DNA of 64,000 nucleotides, from positions 28,871-92,870 of the forward strand of contig DASVUC010000120.1 in the NCBI GenBank assembly GCA_036387255.1, read 5' to 3'. Source of the DNA: DASVUC01 sp036387255 (GTDB lineage Bacteria > Planctomycetota > Phycisphaerae > Tepidisphaerales > Tepidisphaeraceae). The translations under genes were made by a program, and so were the position numbers. The notes below the pieces were generated by a model that was given only the letters and a program-made list of their open reading frames with translations, was not told where the DNA came from and made no database searches. Positions 50,398 through 58,853 of this stretch are shown piece by piece (the stretch's first letter is position 1; each line of letters begins with the position of its first letter).

Positions 50398-51078
50398 ATG
50401 TTAGAAAATCTTGAGAACCGTCGAATGCTGTCTGTGAGCGCATCTGTGAGTAATGGAGCGCTGCAGGTTAAATGTGGGGGCGACGCGTGCCGGATCACGG
50501 TGGAAGAGAATAATGGTCAGGTGCACGTCTTCAATGCAGACAATTCCGATCCCAATGCCGCCAAGGAAGATTTCTGGTTCAACGAGGTGAAGTCGATCTC
50601 GTTCTGGGGAAATGGCGGGGACGACACGCTCCTGTACCGAGGCAATTCGATCGGTGCACAGATTCGCGGCAACGGGGGCAACGACGTGATCACCGTCGTT
50701 GACAGCGGCACCGGCGCGTCTGATGTCGACGGCGAGGCGGGAACGGACACGATCATCGTTTCCCAGGCACACAACACGAAGGTCAGCGGCGGCAGCGGCG
50801 ACGACACGATCTACGTGAACGCCGACGCCAAGCCGGTGGCTTCGGTGGACGAAAACGGCGTGGTGACGTGGAGCCTGGCTCCGTCGGCGGCGTCACTGGC
50901 GAGCAGCATCTGCATCGTCGATGCAGGCAGCGGTAATGACACCATCGTCGTCTATGACGGCAAGGTAACGATCAACGGGGGCGCGGGTAACGATTCGGTG
51001 CTGAACGAATCGCTGGGCCAGGCCCAGATCACGACGGTGAAGGTGGAGAGCAACACGGTGCAGAACCCCTCGCTGTAA
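50398..51078 (+). CDS. Surface protein with LEPR-like N-terminus and Gly/Asp-rich (RTX-like) repeats
   Basis: This 226-residue protein has a very strong ribosome-binding site (AGGAGGAG). It starts MLENLENRRMLSVSAS, a variant of the LEPR-x-L-L motif found at the N-terminus of many large Planctomycete extracellular proteins in place of a standard signal. The remainder contains calcium-type repeats of the RTX kind: WGNGGDDTLLY, RGNGGNDVITV, GGSGDDTIYV, DAGSGNDTIVV and NGGAGNDSVL. They probably form a parallel beta-roll that folds on calcium outside the cell. There is no enzyme domain. It is divergent from the beta-helix gene. Confidence 0.82.
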   Translation: MLENLENRRMLSVSASVSNGALQVKCGGDACRITVEENNGQVHVFNADNSDPNAAKEDFWFNEVKSISFWGNGGDDTLLYRGNSIGAQIRGNGGNDVITVVDSGTGASDVDGEAGTDTIIVSQAHNTKVSGGSGDDTIYVNADAKPVASVDENGVVTWSLAPSAASLASSICIVDAGSGNDTIVVYDGKVTINGGAGNDSVLNESLGQAQITTVKVESNTVQNPSL

Positions 51079-51101
51079 CGCCATCGCATTGGAGAGTGGA
51101 G

Positions 51102-51133
51102 AGGACCGTCGCACAACGCGATGGTCCTTTTTC
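51102..51133 (+). terminator. Rho-independent terminator after the surface repeat protein gene
   Basis: AGGACCGTCGC pairs with GCGATGGTCCT over eleven positions (one G-T pair) around the loop ACAAC. TTTTCTT follows directly. It lies 24 bases after the stop codon at 51078, which fits a monocistronic transcript. Confidence 0.85.
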
Positions 51134-51232
51134 TTGCGCGAGACTGAAAGTGTTTGTCATGACGATCTGGGCGTTTGGTGCGGCGGGAAGAAATGGGTAA
51201 CTCGCTATACTTTGAAGAGGAGGAACCAGTTC

Positions 51233-52765
51233 ATGGGCTACCTGCTGGGCATCGACATTGGCACGAGCGGGACGAAGACGCTGATCTGTGATGAAGACGG
51301 CGCTGTGCTGGCGACGGCGATGGCGGAACATTTGATCTCGCAGCCGAAGCCGGGGTGGAGCGAGCAGTCGCCCCAGGAGTGGTGGGACGCAACGTGTACG
51401 GCGACGAAAGCGGTACTGAAGAAAGCGCGCGTGAAAGGGACGGATATCGGCGGCATCGGCTTGTCCGGGCAGATGCACGGCTCGGTGTTTTTAGGCGACG
51501 GCGAGAAGCCGCTGCGGCCGGCGCTGCTGTGGAACGATCAGCGAACGGGGAGGCAGTGCGACGAGATCACCGCGCGCGCGGGCGGGCGGGAGAAGCTGAT
51601 CGACCTGGTGGCGAACCCGGCGCTCACCGGGTTCACCGCGCCGAAGATGCTGTGGGTGCGGGAGAACGAGCCTCGGGTGTGGGCGAAGACGAAGCACATC
51701 CTTTTGCCTAAGGATTACGTCCGGTTTCGGATGACGGGAGAGTATGCAACGGAAGTTTCCGATGCATCGGGGATGCTGCTCCTGGATGTGGTGAATCGGA
51801 AGTGGTCGGATGAGCTGCTGGGAAAACTGGAGATCGACAAGGCGTTGCTCCCGTCGCTGCATGAATCTCCGGATATTACGGGAACTCTGCATCGCGTAGC
51901 GGCAAAAGCCCTTGGCTTGGCCGAGGGAATCCCGGTCGTCGGCGGCGCCGGTGACCAGGCCGCGGGCGCTGTCGGCAACGGCATCGTCTCCTCAGGAATT
52001 GTCTCGGCGACGCTTGGAACTTCTGGCGTGGTCTTCGCACATTCCGATGCCCCGACGCGCGATCCCAGGGGCCGGGTGCACACGATGTGTCATGCGGTGC
52101 CAGGGAAGTGGTGCGTGTTCGGCTGCATGCTGGCGGCAGGAGGATCGTTCCAGTGGTTCCGCAATCAACTGGCACATGATGAAGTCCACGCGGCGCGGCG
52201 GCGTGGGGTGGATCCGTATGACCTGCTCATCGCCGAGGCGGCGAAAGCGCAGCCGGGCAGCGGCGGGGTGTTCTTCCTCCCCTACCTCACCGGCGAGCGA
52301 TGTCCGCACCCGGACCCGTGCGCGCGGGGAGGGTGGATCGGAATCACCTCGCGCACGCTGCGGCGAGACCTCGTGCGCTCGGTGATGGAAGGCGTGACCT
52401 TCGGCATGCGCGATGCGCTGGAGATCATGAACCAGATGAACATCCCGGTGACGCAGGTCCGCGCCTCCGGCGGTGGCGCACGCAGTGAGTTCTGGCGGCA
52501 GATGCAGGCGGACGTCTACGGCAAACCGGTGGTGATGACCAACGCGACGGAAGGGCCGGCGTACGGCGTGGCGCTGCTCGCGGGCGTGGGAACCGGCGTG
52601 TGGAAGAGCGTGGAAGAAGCGTGCCGGCGGTCGATCAGGCAGGTGGGGAAGATCACGCCGAATCGGAAGATGACGGCAACGTATGAACGGTACTTTGGGA
52701 TTTATGGCAAGCTGTATGGCGATTTGAAGGAGCGGTTTGGGGAGATTGCGGGGGTGGCGTGCTAG
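51233..52765 (+). CDS. xylB: Xylulokinase
   Basis: This is a 510-residue FGGY carbohydrate kinase. The ATG at 51233 follows AGAGGAGGA and gives MGYLLGIDIGTSGTKTLICD, the first phosphate motif. GLSGQMHGSVFL and LWNDQRT, typical of xylulokinases, contain the substrate Met-His and Asp. VVGGAGDQAAGAVGNGIV is the second phosphate motif, and GVTFGMRDALEIM with RASGGGARSEFWRQMQAD the adenosine site. The reaction is D-xylulose + ATP to xylulose-5-phosphate, feeding the pentose phosphate pathway. No xylA or transporter is adjacent. Confidence 0.94.
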   Translation: MGYLLGIDIGTSGTKTLICDEDGAVLATAMAEHLISQPKPGWSEQSPQEWWDATCTATKAVLKKARVKGTDIGGIGLSGQMHGSVFLGDGEKPLRPALLWNDQRTGRQCDEITARAGGREKLIDLVANPALTGFTAPKMLWVRENEPRVWAKTKHILLPKDYVRFRMTGEYATEVSDASGMLLLDVVNRKWSDELLGKLEIDKALLPSLHESPDITGTLHRVAAKALGLAEGIPVVGGAGDQAAGAVGNGIVSSGIVSATLGTSGVVFAHSDAPTRDPRGRVHTMCHAVPGKWCVFGCMLAAGGSFQWFRNQLAHDEVHAARRRGVDPYDLLIAEAAKAQPGSGGVFFLPYLTGERCPHPDPCARGGWIGITSRTLRRDLVRSVMEGVTFGMRDALEIMNQMNIPVTQVRASGGGARSEFWRQMQADVYGKPVVMTNATEGPAYGVALLAGVGTGVWKSVEEACRRSIRQVGKITPNRKMTATYERYFGIYGKLYGDLKERFGEIAGVAC

Positions 52766-52809
52766 AGAAAAACGTGGGCGGCAGAAATCGCTGACGCTAG
52801 AATAACCGC

Positions 52810-53457
52810 ATGGCAATGCTGGAAAGCCAAACTTTGCCGACGGAGTGGCCGGCGCGCGGCGTGCGGATGACAGAGGAGGCGTTCGTTGATTGGTGTCAGC
52901 GAGATGATGTCACGCGAGCGGAATGGGTAGACGGGGAAGTCATCATGATGGCGCCGATCAGCTACGACCACGACCGGTTGCAATGGTGGTTAAGGAGCTT
53001 GCTTCAGTTCTTCGTGGAGGAGCGGAAGCTTGGGGCGGTGGTGGGTCCCTTGTTCACGGCGCGGCTGACGTTTCCCGATGGAAAAGTAAGCCGTCGCGAT
53101 CCGGATGTGATGTACATCAGGACGGAGCAGCTTGCGCATCTGGGCCGGAACCACTTTGAGGGTGCACCGGATCTGACAATCGAAATTGTCTCGCCCACCA
53201 GCGCCTCTCGAGACTGGCGGGAAAAGTATTTGGAATACGAGCGGGCGGGCGTGAAAGAGTATTGGATTGTCGATCCGCTCTCCGAGCAGGTCGAAGCCTG
53301 TTTCCGGGGTAATTCTGACCAGTTCACCCTGATGAAGGAAGATTCGGGCAGGATTAGCTCAACGGTGCTCCCAGGCTTGTTCATAAAGCCGGAGTGGCTC
53401 TGGCAGAAGGATCTTCCGGATGTTCGGCAGATCTTGAGCGAGATGACTACCAAGTGA
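52810..53457 (+). CDS. Uma2 family (DUF820) PD-(D/E)XK nuclease-like protein
   Basis: This 215-residue protein matches the Uma2 family, which is amplified in Cyanobacteria and Planctomycetes. RAEWVDGEVIMMAP is the N-terminal hallmark. The nuclease-fold motif is seen as Asp in RRDPDVMYI, Glu in LTIEIVSPTS and Lys/Glu in REKYLEYERAGVKEYWIVDP. The family has the restriction-endonuclease fold, but a cellular role has not been shown for most members. It follows xylB by 44 bases on the same strand. Confidence 0.88.
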   Translation: MAMLESQTLPTEWPARGVRMTEEAFVDWCQRDDVTRAEWVDGEVIMMAPISYDHDRLQWWLRSLLQFFVEERKLGAVVGPLFTARLTFPDGKVSRRDPDVMYIRTEQLAHLGRNHFEGAPDLTIEIVSPTSASRDWREKYLEYERAGVKEYWIVDPLSEQVEACFRGNSDQFTLMKEDSGRISSTVLPGLFIKPEWLWQKDLPDVRQILSEMTTK

Positions 53458-53494
53458 CTTCGCGTCTCCTCCATCGGCGCGCTAGAATGGGGGC

Positions 53495-54322
53495 ATGAGC
53501 GAGCAGGACGTTTTTCGCATCGGCGCTTTCGAGATTCGTGATCGGCTTTTTGTGGGGACCGGGAAGTACCAGAACTATGACGTGATGAAGGATGCACTGG
53601 CGGCATCCGGCTGCCAGGTGGTGACGGTGGCGGTGCGGCGCGAGCGTCTGATTGACAAGGAGGGGCGGTCGCTGCTGGATTATCTGGATCTGGACAAGTA
53701 CATCATCCTGCCCAACACGGCGGGATGCTTCTCGGCGGATGATGCGATTCGCGTGGCGCTGCTGGGGCGCGAGCTGCTGGAGAAGCAGGGAAACAAAGGC
53801 GCCGGGTGGGTGAAGCTGGAAGTGCTGGGGGATAAAAAGACGCTGCTGGCGGATCCGGTGGGGACGATCGAGGCGACGAAGGAGCTGGTGAAGGAAGGGT
53901 TCACCGTGCTGGCGTACACCAGCGACGATCCGCGGAGCGCGGTGCGGATCAAGGAGGCCGGGGCGGCGAGCGTGATGCCGGCGGGTTCGCCGATCGGATC
54001 GGGGCAGGGTGTGCTGAACCCGATGAACATCTCGTTGTGTTTGGAGCTGCTGAAGGATGGTGACCCGAATTATCCTGTCATCGTTGATGCGGGCGTGGGG
54101 ACGGCATCGGATGTCGCGGTGGCGATGGAGCTGGGCGCGGATGGGGTGCTGCTGAACACTGGTGTTGCGCACGCGAAGGATCCCGTGCGGATGGCGCGGG
54201 CGATGAAGCTGGCGCTGGCAGCGGGTTACCTGGCGTATCGGTCGGGGCGGATTCCGAAGAAGCGATACGCGACGGCGAGTTCGCCGTTTGACGGTGTGAT
54301 CAGCTACATCCCGGGGGAATAA
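53495..54322 (+). CDS. thiG: Thiazole synthase ThiG
   Basis: This 275-residue TIM-barrel enzyme has Lys107 in GWVKLEVLGD as the Schiff-base residue with 1-deoxyxylulose-5-phosphate. RLFVGTGKYQNYDVMK, LPNTAGCFSADDAIRVA and MPAGSPIGSGQGVLNP are the family blocks, and VDAGVGTASDVAVAMELGADGVLLNT is the phosphate site. It makes the thiazole half of thiamin together with ThiS, ThiF and ThiO/H. None of these genes is adjacent. No room is left for a TPP riboswitch, since the upstream gene ends 37 bases before the ATG. Confidence 0.95.
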   Translation: MSEQDVFRIGAFEIRDRLFVGTGKYQNYDVMKDALAASGCQVVTVAVRRERLIDKEGRSLLDYLDLDKYIILPNTAGCFSADDAIRVALLGRELLEKQGNKGAGWVKLEVLGDKKTLLADPVGTIEATKELVKEGFTVLAYTSDDPRSAVRIKEAGAASVMPAGSPIGSGQGVLNPMNISLCLELLKDGDPNYPVIVDAGVGTASDVAVAMELGADGVLLNTGVAHAKDPVRMARAMKLALAAGYLAYRSGRIPKKRYATASSPFDGVISYIPGE

Positions 54323-54327
54323 GGCGG

Positions 54328-56169
54328 TTATTGCAGGCCTTGAAGAAGATCAGGCTCGCTGGCGAGGTGCAGCTTGATCTCGTCCTGGTTGCTGGGGTGC
54401 GCTTGGATCGTGTCGGCAAAATTGATGGAGAGCACTTTGCCCTCCGGCGAGAGATGCCAGCGCGACAGCTCGCCGGTGCCGTTGATTTCCAGTGTGATCG
54501 TTCGCGCGGGCTGCGTCGTCGTTTTGGCAGGCGCCGCGTCGGTTGCGTCGCGGACGATCAGGAGCATGGGGCAATCCGGCGCCATCGCTTCGTACGCGGG
54601 GAGCTGGTCGGTGCGCAGGAGCATCGGCGTGGGCGAGAGCTTGCCGAGCAGGTGGGGAAGGATGGAGCCGGCGATGAAGTTGGGCGGCGCGGGCTTCTTC
54701 CAGCTGGTGCGCGTGCGGGTTCCGGTGGTTTCCATGGAGATGGAGTCGCCGAGCACTTCGACGCTCTGATGAATCGATACCGTGGGCGGGCTTTCCATGG
54801 TTTGCAAGGTGGATTCGGAGTGGATTCGGTTCCAGTCGGAGGAGGCGCTCCACTTGTCGGTGACGCGGTAGACGGGTCGGTCCTGCCAGCGGAGGCGGCG
54901 CTCGAACGTGGCGGCAATCTGCTTGGGGATCCACTGCATGTGCGACCAGCCCATGTAGGGCGAGGAGGACGTGTTCACCCAGATGCGCCAGTCCGCGTCG
55001 CGATGTTGCAGCAGACCATCGAGGGGGATTTCGCGCAGGCGCGTGATTTCAGCGGCGCCGGCGCGGGCGAGATCGTCGAGGCGGGTGGATTGGGTGAACT
55101 TGAGTGTCGAGCGAATCTGGCTCCAGTAGCTTTCCAGATCCTCGCCCGGCCCGCGGAGGATGGCGAGCACCGCGTTGCCGGAGGGATCGGCATGCACGAA
55201 CGCGCGGGTGGAGAAGATCGAGCCGGATTGGTTGACCGGCATGTCTGCGACCCACTCGTTCTGCGGGCGCTGCTGGATTGCGGAGCCGCGCCAATTGTGG
55301 TCGCGCGCCAGGAGCATGGTGAGCAGTTCCGACTGCGGGGTGTAGTTGCCGTTCGACTTGGACGGGGCGAAGAAGCAGGGAATCAACTCGACCGACGCCC
55401 ACTGCACATCCAGGTGCGATTCATCGCCGGCCGGCGCATACCAGAGCCGGCGTGAGGTAACGTTGGGATCGCGGGCTTCGACGGCGCGAAATGATGACGG
55501 CGCGGTGAAGCCGGCGCCGTTGATCAATGCAACGGAACTGCCCTGGTCCTGAAGCGCCGGCTGGTTCTGCACCTTGATCGCACGCGCGACCTGATCGACG
55601 ACGGCGAAATCGCTCTCACCCGCTTCGCCGATGCCGGTAAGTTCGATCGCGACCGCTTGATTGGAGGGAAGCACGGCGGCCGCGTAAACCTCCTTGCGTC
55701 CTCCTTCCTGGCGGTGACCGGGGACGGAGACGCTGACGCTCATGATGACACCGGGATAATCGCCGAAGCGCGTGGACTTGACGGAACGATCGAGATCTTC
55801 CAGCGCTGATTCGTCCTCACGCAGTTCCAGGTCGATGCCGAACCGTTCGGAGAGGAACTCCACCGGCGATTCCGGCCGGACCAGCGCCTGGCGGAAAATG
55901 CGAAGCGTGCGTTTGTCGCGGCCGGGTTCGGCGGCTTCCAGGATCTGCCCGCCCTTATTCCCCGATGGGCGCGGCCGCCATTTCTCCGGAAGGTGGATCG
56001 CGAAGTCGCCGGCGACGGTGGATTGCTTAGCGAGGGCCACCGTGCGCAGGCGCTTCTGCGCCTGCACGATCAGCAGGGCCATGGCGATGGTCAGTGCGAA
56101 GACGCCCCACATGATCCCTTGCATGACCAGGCGTCGGCGGGGCGTGAATGCGTCCGGTCGAGGCATCAT
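54328..56169 (-). CDS. Large hypothetical protein with one N-terminal membrane helix
   Basis: This 613-residue protein has a basic start and a membrane helix (LVMQGIMWGVFALTIAMALLIV), then a large periplasmic or cytoplasmic region. The first 200 residues contain FAIHLPEKWRPRPSG and GVIMSVSVSVPGHRQEGG, resembling PsbP-like or Mog1-like beta-rich folds. A later related section lies near GAGFTAPSSFRAVEARD, so the protein may hold two similar domains. The C-terminal part (SRWHLSPEGKVLSINFADTIQA) is beta-rich. No catalytic motif was found. It is convergent with thiG, six bases apart. Confidence 0.65.
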   Translation of the reverse strand: MMPRPDAFTPRRRLVMQGIMWGVFALTIAMALLIVQAQKRLRTVALAKQSTVAGDFAIHLPEKWRPRPSGNKGGQILEAAEPGRDKRTLRIFRQALVRPESPVEFLSERFGIDLELREDESALEDLDRSVKSTRFGDYPGVIMSVSVSVPGHRQEGGRKEVYAAAVLPSNQAVAIELTGIGEAGESDFAVVDQVARAIKVQNQPALQDQGSSVALINGAGFTAPSSFRAVEARDPNVTSRRLWYAPAGDESHLDVQWASVELIPCFFAPSKSNGNYTPQSELLTMLLARDHNWRGSAIQQRPQNEWVADMPVNQSGSIFSTRAFVHADPSGNAVLAILRGPGEDLESYWSQIRSTLKFTQSTRLDDLARAGAAEITRLREIPLDGLLQHRDADWRIWVNTSSSPYMGWSHMQWIPKQIAATFERRLRWQDRPVYRVTDKWSASSDWNRIHSESTLQTMESPPTVSIHQSVEVLGDSISMETTGTRTRTSWKKPAPPNFIAGSILPHLLGKLSPTPMLLRTDQLPAYEAMAPDCPMLLIVRDATDAAPAKTTTQPARTITLEINGTGELSRWHLSPEGKVLSINFADTIQAHPSNQDEIKLHLASEPDLLQGLQ

Positions 56170-56329
56170 CCGATGGTAACGGGGGGAAGCGGGAACTCGA
56201 AATCGGGCGTGGGTACCTTCGTATGCTGCCTAGCGCAAAAGTATCTGATCCTCGTCACGTTGCGGCTAAGGGGCCGACACCCCTGTCGATGAATTGCGCG
56301 TGGCGCGGAGGGAGACACCGACGCGGCGC

Positions 56330-57238
56330 CTAGGGCGAAGCAGTCACCTGAAGCGGCAACTCAATCGTGAAGTCGGTCCCTTTTCCCTCTTCGCTCTGGA
56401 CGGAAATGGTCCCGCCGTGCTCCTCGACGATGCGCTTGGTCATCGCCAGGCCAATGCCCGTGCCGCCGCGCTTGGTCGTGTAATAAGCCTGAAAGATGCG
56501 TGGCAAGATCTCCGGCGGAATCCCAGAGCCGGTGTCGATGACGTCCAGGCAAACATGATCCTCCTCCGGCTTGACGGAAAGGATCATCTCCCCGCCCCCG
56601 CTGCTCATCGCCTGCACGCCGTTGAGCATCAGGTTGAGCAGCGCCTGCTTCAGAAGCTTTGGATCTACCCGTGCGACGACGGGCCCCGAGGTCTTTCTCA
56701 GCCGAAGCTGCACCCGAAGCGCCTGAGCTTGCGGGGAGAAGAAATCGACCAGCTCTTCGAGAAGTTGATTCAAATCCGTCGGCTTGGGATCGAGCTCGAT
56801 TCGCCCCGCGTAGCGCAGGAAGTCTTCCAGGATGTCGCGCAGGCGGGAGGTCTCGCGCTGCACCACGTTCAGGCGGTTGGTGATGCGGTTGAAGCCGGGG
56901 TTGTGCGGGTCCAGGTCCTCGGCGAGCAGCGCGAGGTTGAGCTGCACCGTCGACAGCGGGTTCTTGATCTCGTGCGCGAGGCCGCCGGTGAGCGCGCCGA
57001 TCTCCGCGAGGCGCTCTGCCTGCTGTGTACGGCGCTCAAGCAGCACGAGGCGTTTGTACAGCCAGACGCCTACCGCTGCCGCCGCTGCTGCTGCGACCAC
57101 CACTCCTGTTGTCATGCCCCAGGCGAACGGCGACATGACGGCAGAAGTTAGAAGCACAACACCTAAAGTGCAAAACGGTGCTGCGCTGTGCCGGCTCAGC
57201 ATGAGGAGCGCAGACGAACGGCGATCCGCAGCGTCCAT
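56330..57238 (-). CDS. Membrane-linked sensor histidine kinase
   Basis: This 302-residue protein has one or two N-terminal hydrophobic segments (TLGVVLLTSAVMSPFAWG and TTGVVVAAAAAAAVGVWLY). Internal starts at 57136 or 57115 are possible, and I see no decisive ribosome-binding site. The HisKA domain has His89 in GGLAHEIKNPLSTV. The ATPase domain has NLMLNGVQAMSSG, DTGSGIPPEILPRIF and GGTGIGLAMTKRIVEEHGG. It belongs to the NtrB/AtoS-like group that autophosphorylates His and passes phosphate to a response regulator. None is directly adjacent, but a receiver gene lies 570 bases away at 57812. Confidence 0.88.
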   Translation of the reverse strand: MDAADRRSSALLMLSRHSAAPFCTLGVVLLTSAVMSPFAWGMTTGVVVAAAAAAAVGVWLYKRLVLLERRTQQAERLAEIGALTGGLAHEIKNPLSTVQLNLALLAEDLDPHNPGFNRITNRLNVVQRETSRLRDILEDFLRYAGRIELDPKPTDLNQLLEELVDFFSPQAQALRVQLRLRKTSGPVVARVDPKLLKQALLNLMLNGVQAMSSGGGEMILSVKPEEDHVCLDVIDTGSGIPPEILPRIFQAYYTTKRGGTGIGLAMTKRIVEEHGGTISVQSEEGKGTDFTIELPLQVTASP

Positions 57239-57278
57239 GCTGCGCCCGATGTGCGCCCAAGCCCACGACTGATCTGGA

Positions 57279-57512
57279 TCAAGCCGGCTGCGCCGCGCCG
57301 CTGGCCTTGGCGGCCATGCGCTTCACGTGCTGCGCCAGCAGACCCTTGTCGCCTTCGATTTGCTCGTAGTCGACTTTTTCGCCGTCCTTGAGCGAGCGAA
57401 AGCCGTCGCCTTCGATGCTGCTGAAATGAACAAACACGTCCTTCCCCTCGGGGTTGAGGATGAAGCCGTAACCCTTCTTGGAATCGAACCACTTCACGTT
57501 GCCAATAGGCAT
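57279..57512 (-). CDS. Cold-shock domain protein (CspA family)
   Basis: This 77-residue protein has the cold-shock fold with RNA-binding motifs KGYGFIL (RNP1) and VFVHFSSI (RNP2). NVKWFDSKKGYGF opens it and EKVDYEQIEGDKGLLAQHVKRM closes the barrel. A short Ala-rich tail follows. Csp proteins bind single-stranded RNA and DNA and melt RNA structure. The upstream spacer of about 300 bases leaves room for a long leader, as in cold-regulated csp mRNAs. Confidence 0.94.
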   Translation of the reverse strand: MPIGNVKWFDSKKGYGFILNPEGKDVFVHFSSIEGDGFRSLKDGEKVDYEQIEGDKGLLAQHVKRMAAKASGAAQPA

Positions 57513-57625
57513 GGCAGGCTCCCGACGAAAGAGATGAGCAAGTTGCTGACCCGGACTGCTGGAGCGTTAGCGCCTTCACAACCGGCGCCCGAGAGAAATG
57601 CAGGCCGGACAACTTGCAGGCGGTT

Positions 57626-57653
57626 GCTATACCACAAAGAACGAGAGACTCAA
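57626..57653 (-). promoter_or_regulatory. Candidate promoter of the cold-shock gene
   Basis: On the minus strand TTGAGT and TATAGC are separated by 16 bases. A start near 57618 would give a leader of about 100 bases before the cold-shock ATG at 57512. The spacer 57513-57811 is otherwise featureless except for an AT-rich patch around 57650-57685. Confidence 0.3.
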
Positions 57654-57811
57654 CAATAATTTGCTTTTCATCCGCCTAAATTATCGAGAGCGCGCACTTA
57701 TCCACGCTCCCCGCTCGCGCACAGCTCAGGATAACCCAGAGAGGCATCATCCAATTGCGCGTTGTCGAGCGCGGCCGCCGGCTTCTATAATCCAATCCTT
57801 ACTCAGGAGTT

Positions 57812-58255
57812 GTGGTGACGTTAACCAGCGAAGGCAGCACGCCCGCCGAGGCCCCGGCGCCCAGCACCATTCTCGTCGTCGACGACAATACCAACGTCAC
57901 CCAGGCCCTGGTGCTTCTGATCCAGCGCGCGGGGTACAACGCGGTTGGCTGCCACAATGGAACCGACGCACTTGCATGTGTTGAAACGACTAAACCCAGC
58001 GCGGCGGTCGTGGATGTCCATCTGCCGGATATGAACGGGCTGATACTCGCCCAGAAGCTGCGCGTGGTCCTCGGGAAGGACGTCCCGATCATCGTTGTCT
58101 CCGGCGACACTTCCATGGAAACCCTCAACTCCCTCTCCCATGTGGGAGCCACCTACTTCTTCAGCAAGCCGCTCAGTTCTCAGTCGCTCCTCAAGCATCT
58201 CAAAACCCTGCTTTCCGGTGGAACCCCTGACGGAGCACAATCCGCCTCGCTGTAG
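57812..58255 (+). CDS. Single-domain response regulator (receiver only)
   Basis: This 147-residue protein starts with GTG after CAGGAG. It is a receiver domain with Asp24 and Asp25 in ILVVDDNTNV, phospho-acceptor Asp68 in AAVVDVHLPDMNG, Ser in IIVVSGDTS and Lys in YFFSKPLSS. There is no output domain, so it acts by protein contact or as a phosphate relay. It could serve the histidine kinase at 56330-57238, which is nearby and divergent from it, with the csp gene between. Confidence 0.9.
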   Translation: MVTLTSEGSTPAEAPAPSTILVVDDNTNVTQALVLLIQRAGYNAVGCHNGTDALACVETTKPSAAVVDVHLPDMNGLILAQKLRVVLGKDVPIIVVSGDTSMETLNSLSHVGATYFFSKPLSSQSLLKHLKTLLSGGTPDGAQSASL

Positions 58256-58290
58256 TGGCGCCGCTGGCCAGACGCGGATCTCAAGAGCAC

Positions 58291-58788
58291 CTAAAACTTC
58301 CCCGCTAGATAACTCTCCGCGAGTTCGACATACCTCCCCGGCAACCACCGCAAATACTCGAGCTCTTTCTCCTTGACCGGCCGCACGATCTTCCCCGGCA
58401 CGCCCATCACCACCATTCGGTCGGGCACCTCAAGGCCCGGCGGCACCACCGCCCCGGCCGCGATGAGGCAGTCCCGCCCGATCCGCGACTGACCCAGCAC
58501 CGTCGCGTTCATCCCGATCAGCGTGCCGCGCCCTACGAACGTTCCGTGCACCACCGCGCCGTGGCCGATGGATACATCGTCCTCGATCTCGTTCGGCACA
58601 TCGGTGTCGCAGTGAATCACCACCTGGTCCTGCACGTTAACCCGGCGGCCAATGGTGATCGGGGCCACATCTCCGCGCGCCACAGCGCCGAACCAGAAGC
58701 TCGACTGCTCGCCGACCGTCACGTCACCGGTGATGATCGCAGTTTGCGAGACGTAGTAGTTCGCATCAGTCTTCCGAAAGTAGCTCAT
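58291..58788 (-). CDS. Gamma-class carbonic anhydrase family protein
   Basis: From the ATG at 58788 the product has 165 residues. It is a left-handed parallel beta-helix with hexapeptide repeats (ITGDVTVGEQSSFWFGAVARGDVAPITIG). The three zinc His residues are visible: one in VVIHCD and two in SIGHGAVVHG. VGRGTLIGMNATVLGQSRIGRDCLIAAGAVV and the closing GVPGKIVRPVKEKELEYLR are typical of YrdA/CaiE-like members. Carbonic anhydrase activity is known only for some of the family. It is convergent with the receiver gene. Confidence 0.9.
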   Translation of the reverse strand: MSYFRKTDANYYVSQTAIITGDVTVGEQSSFWFGAVARGDVAPITIGRRVNVQDQVVIHCDTDVPNEIEDDVSIGHGAVVHGTFVGRGTLIGMNATVLGQSRIGRDCLIAAGAVVPPGLEVPDRMVVMGVPGKIVRPVKEKELEYLRWLPGRYVELAESYLAGKF

Positions 58789-58853
58789 GCGCGTATTGTA
58801 CGAGGCGACGCTCGCGGTCCATCGCAAAGATCAGATCCTTACCGGGAGAGTTT

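Noticed and set aside
53458..53494. TPP riboswitch before thiG
   Set aside because: The spacer is only 37 bases long and cannot hold a THI element. No match was seen in the end of the upstream gene.
57698..57706. A DnaA-box-like word TTATCCACG in the csp spacer as an origin of replication
   Set aside because: Only one such word was found, with one mismatch and no cluster. The strand-bias switch lies about 15 kb away.
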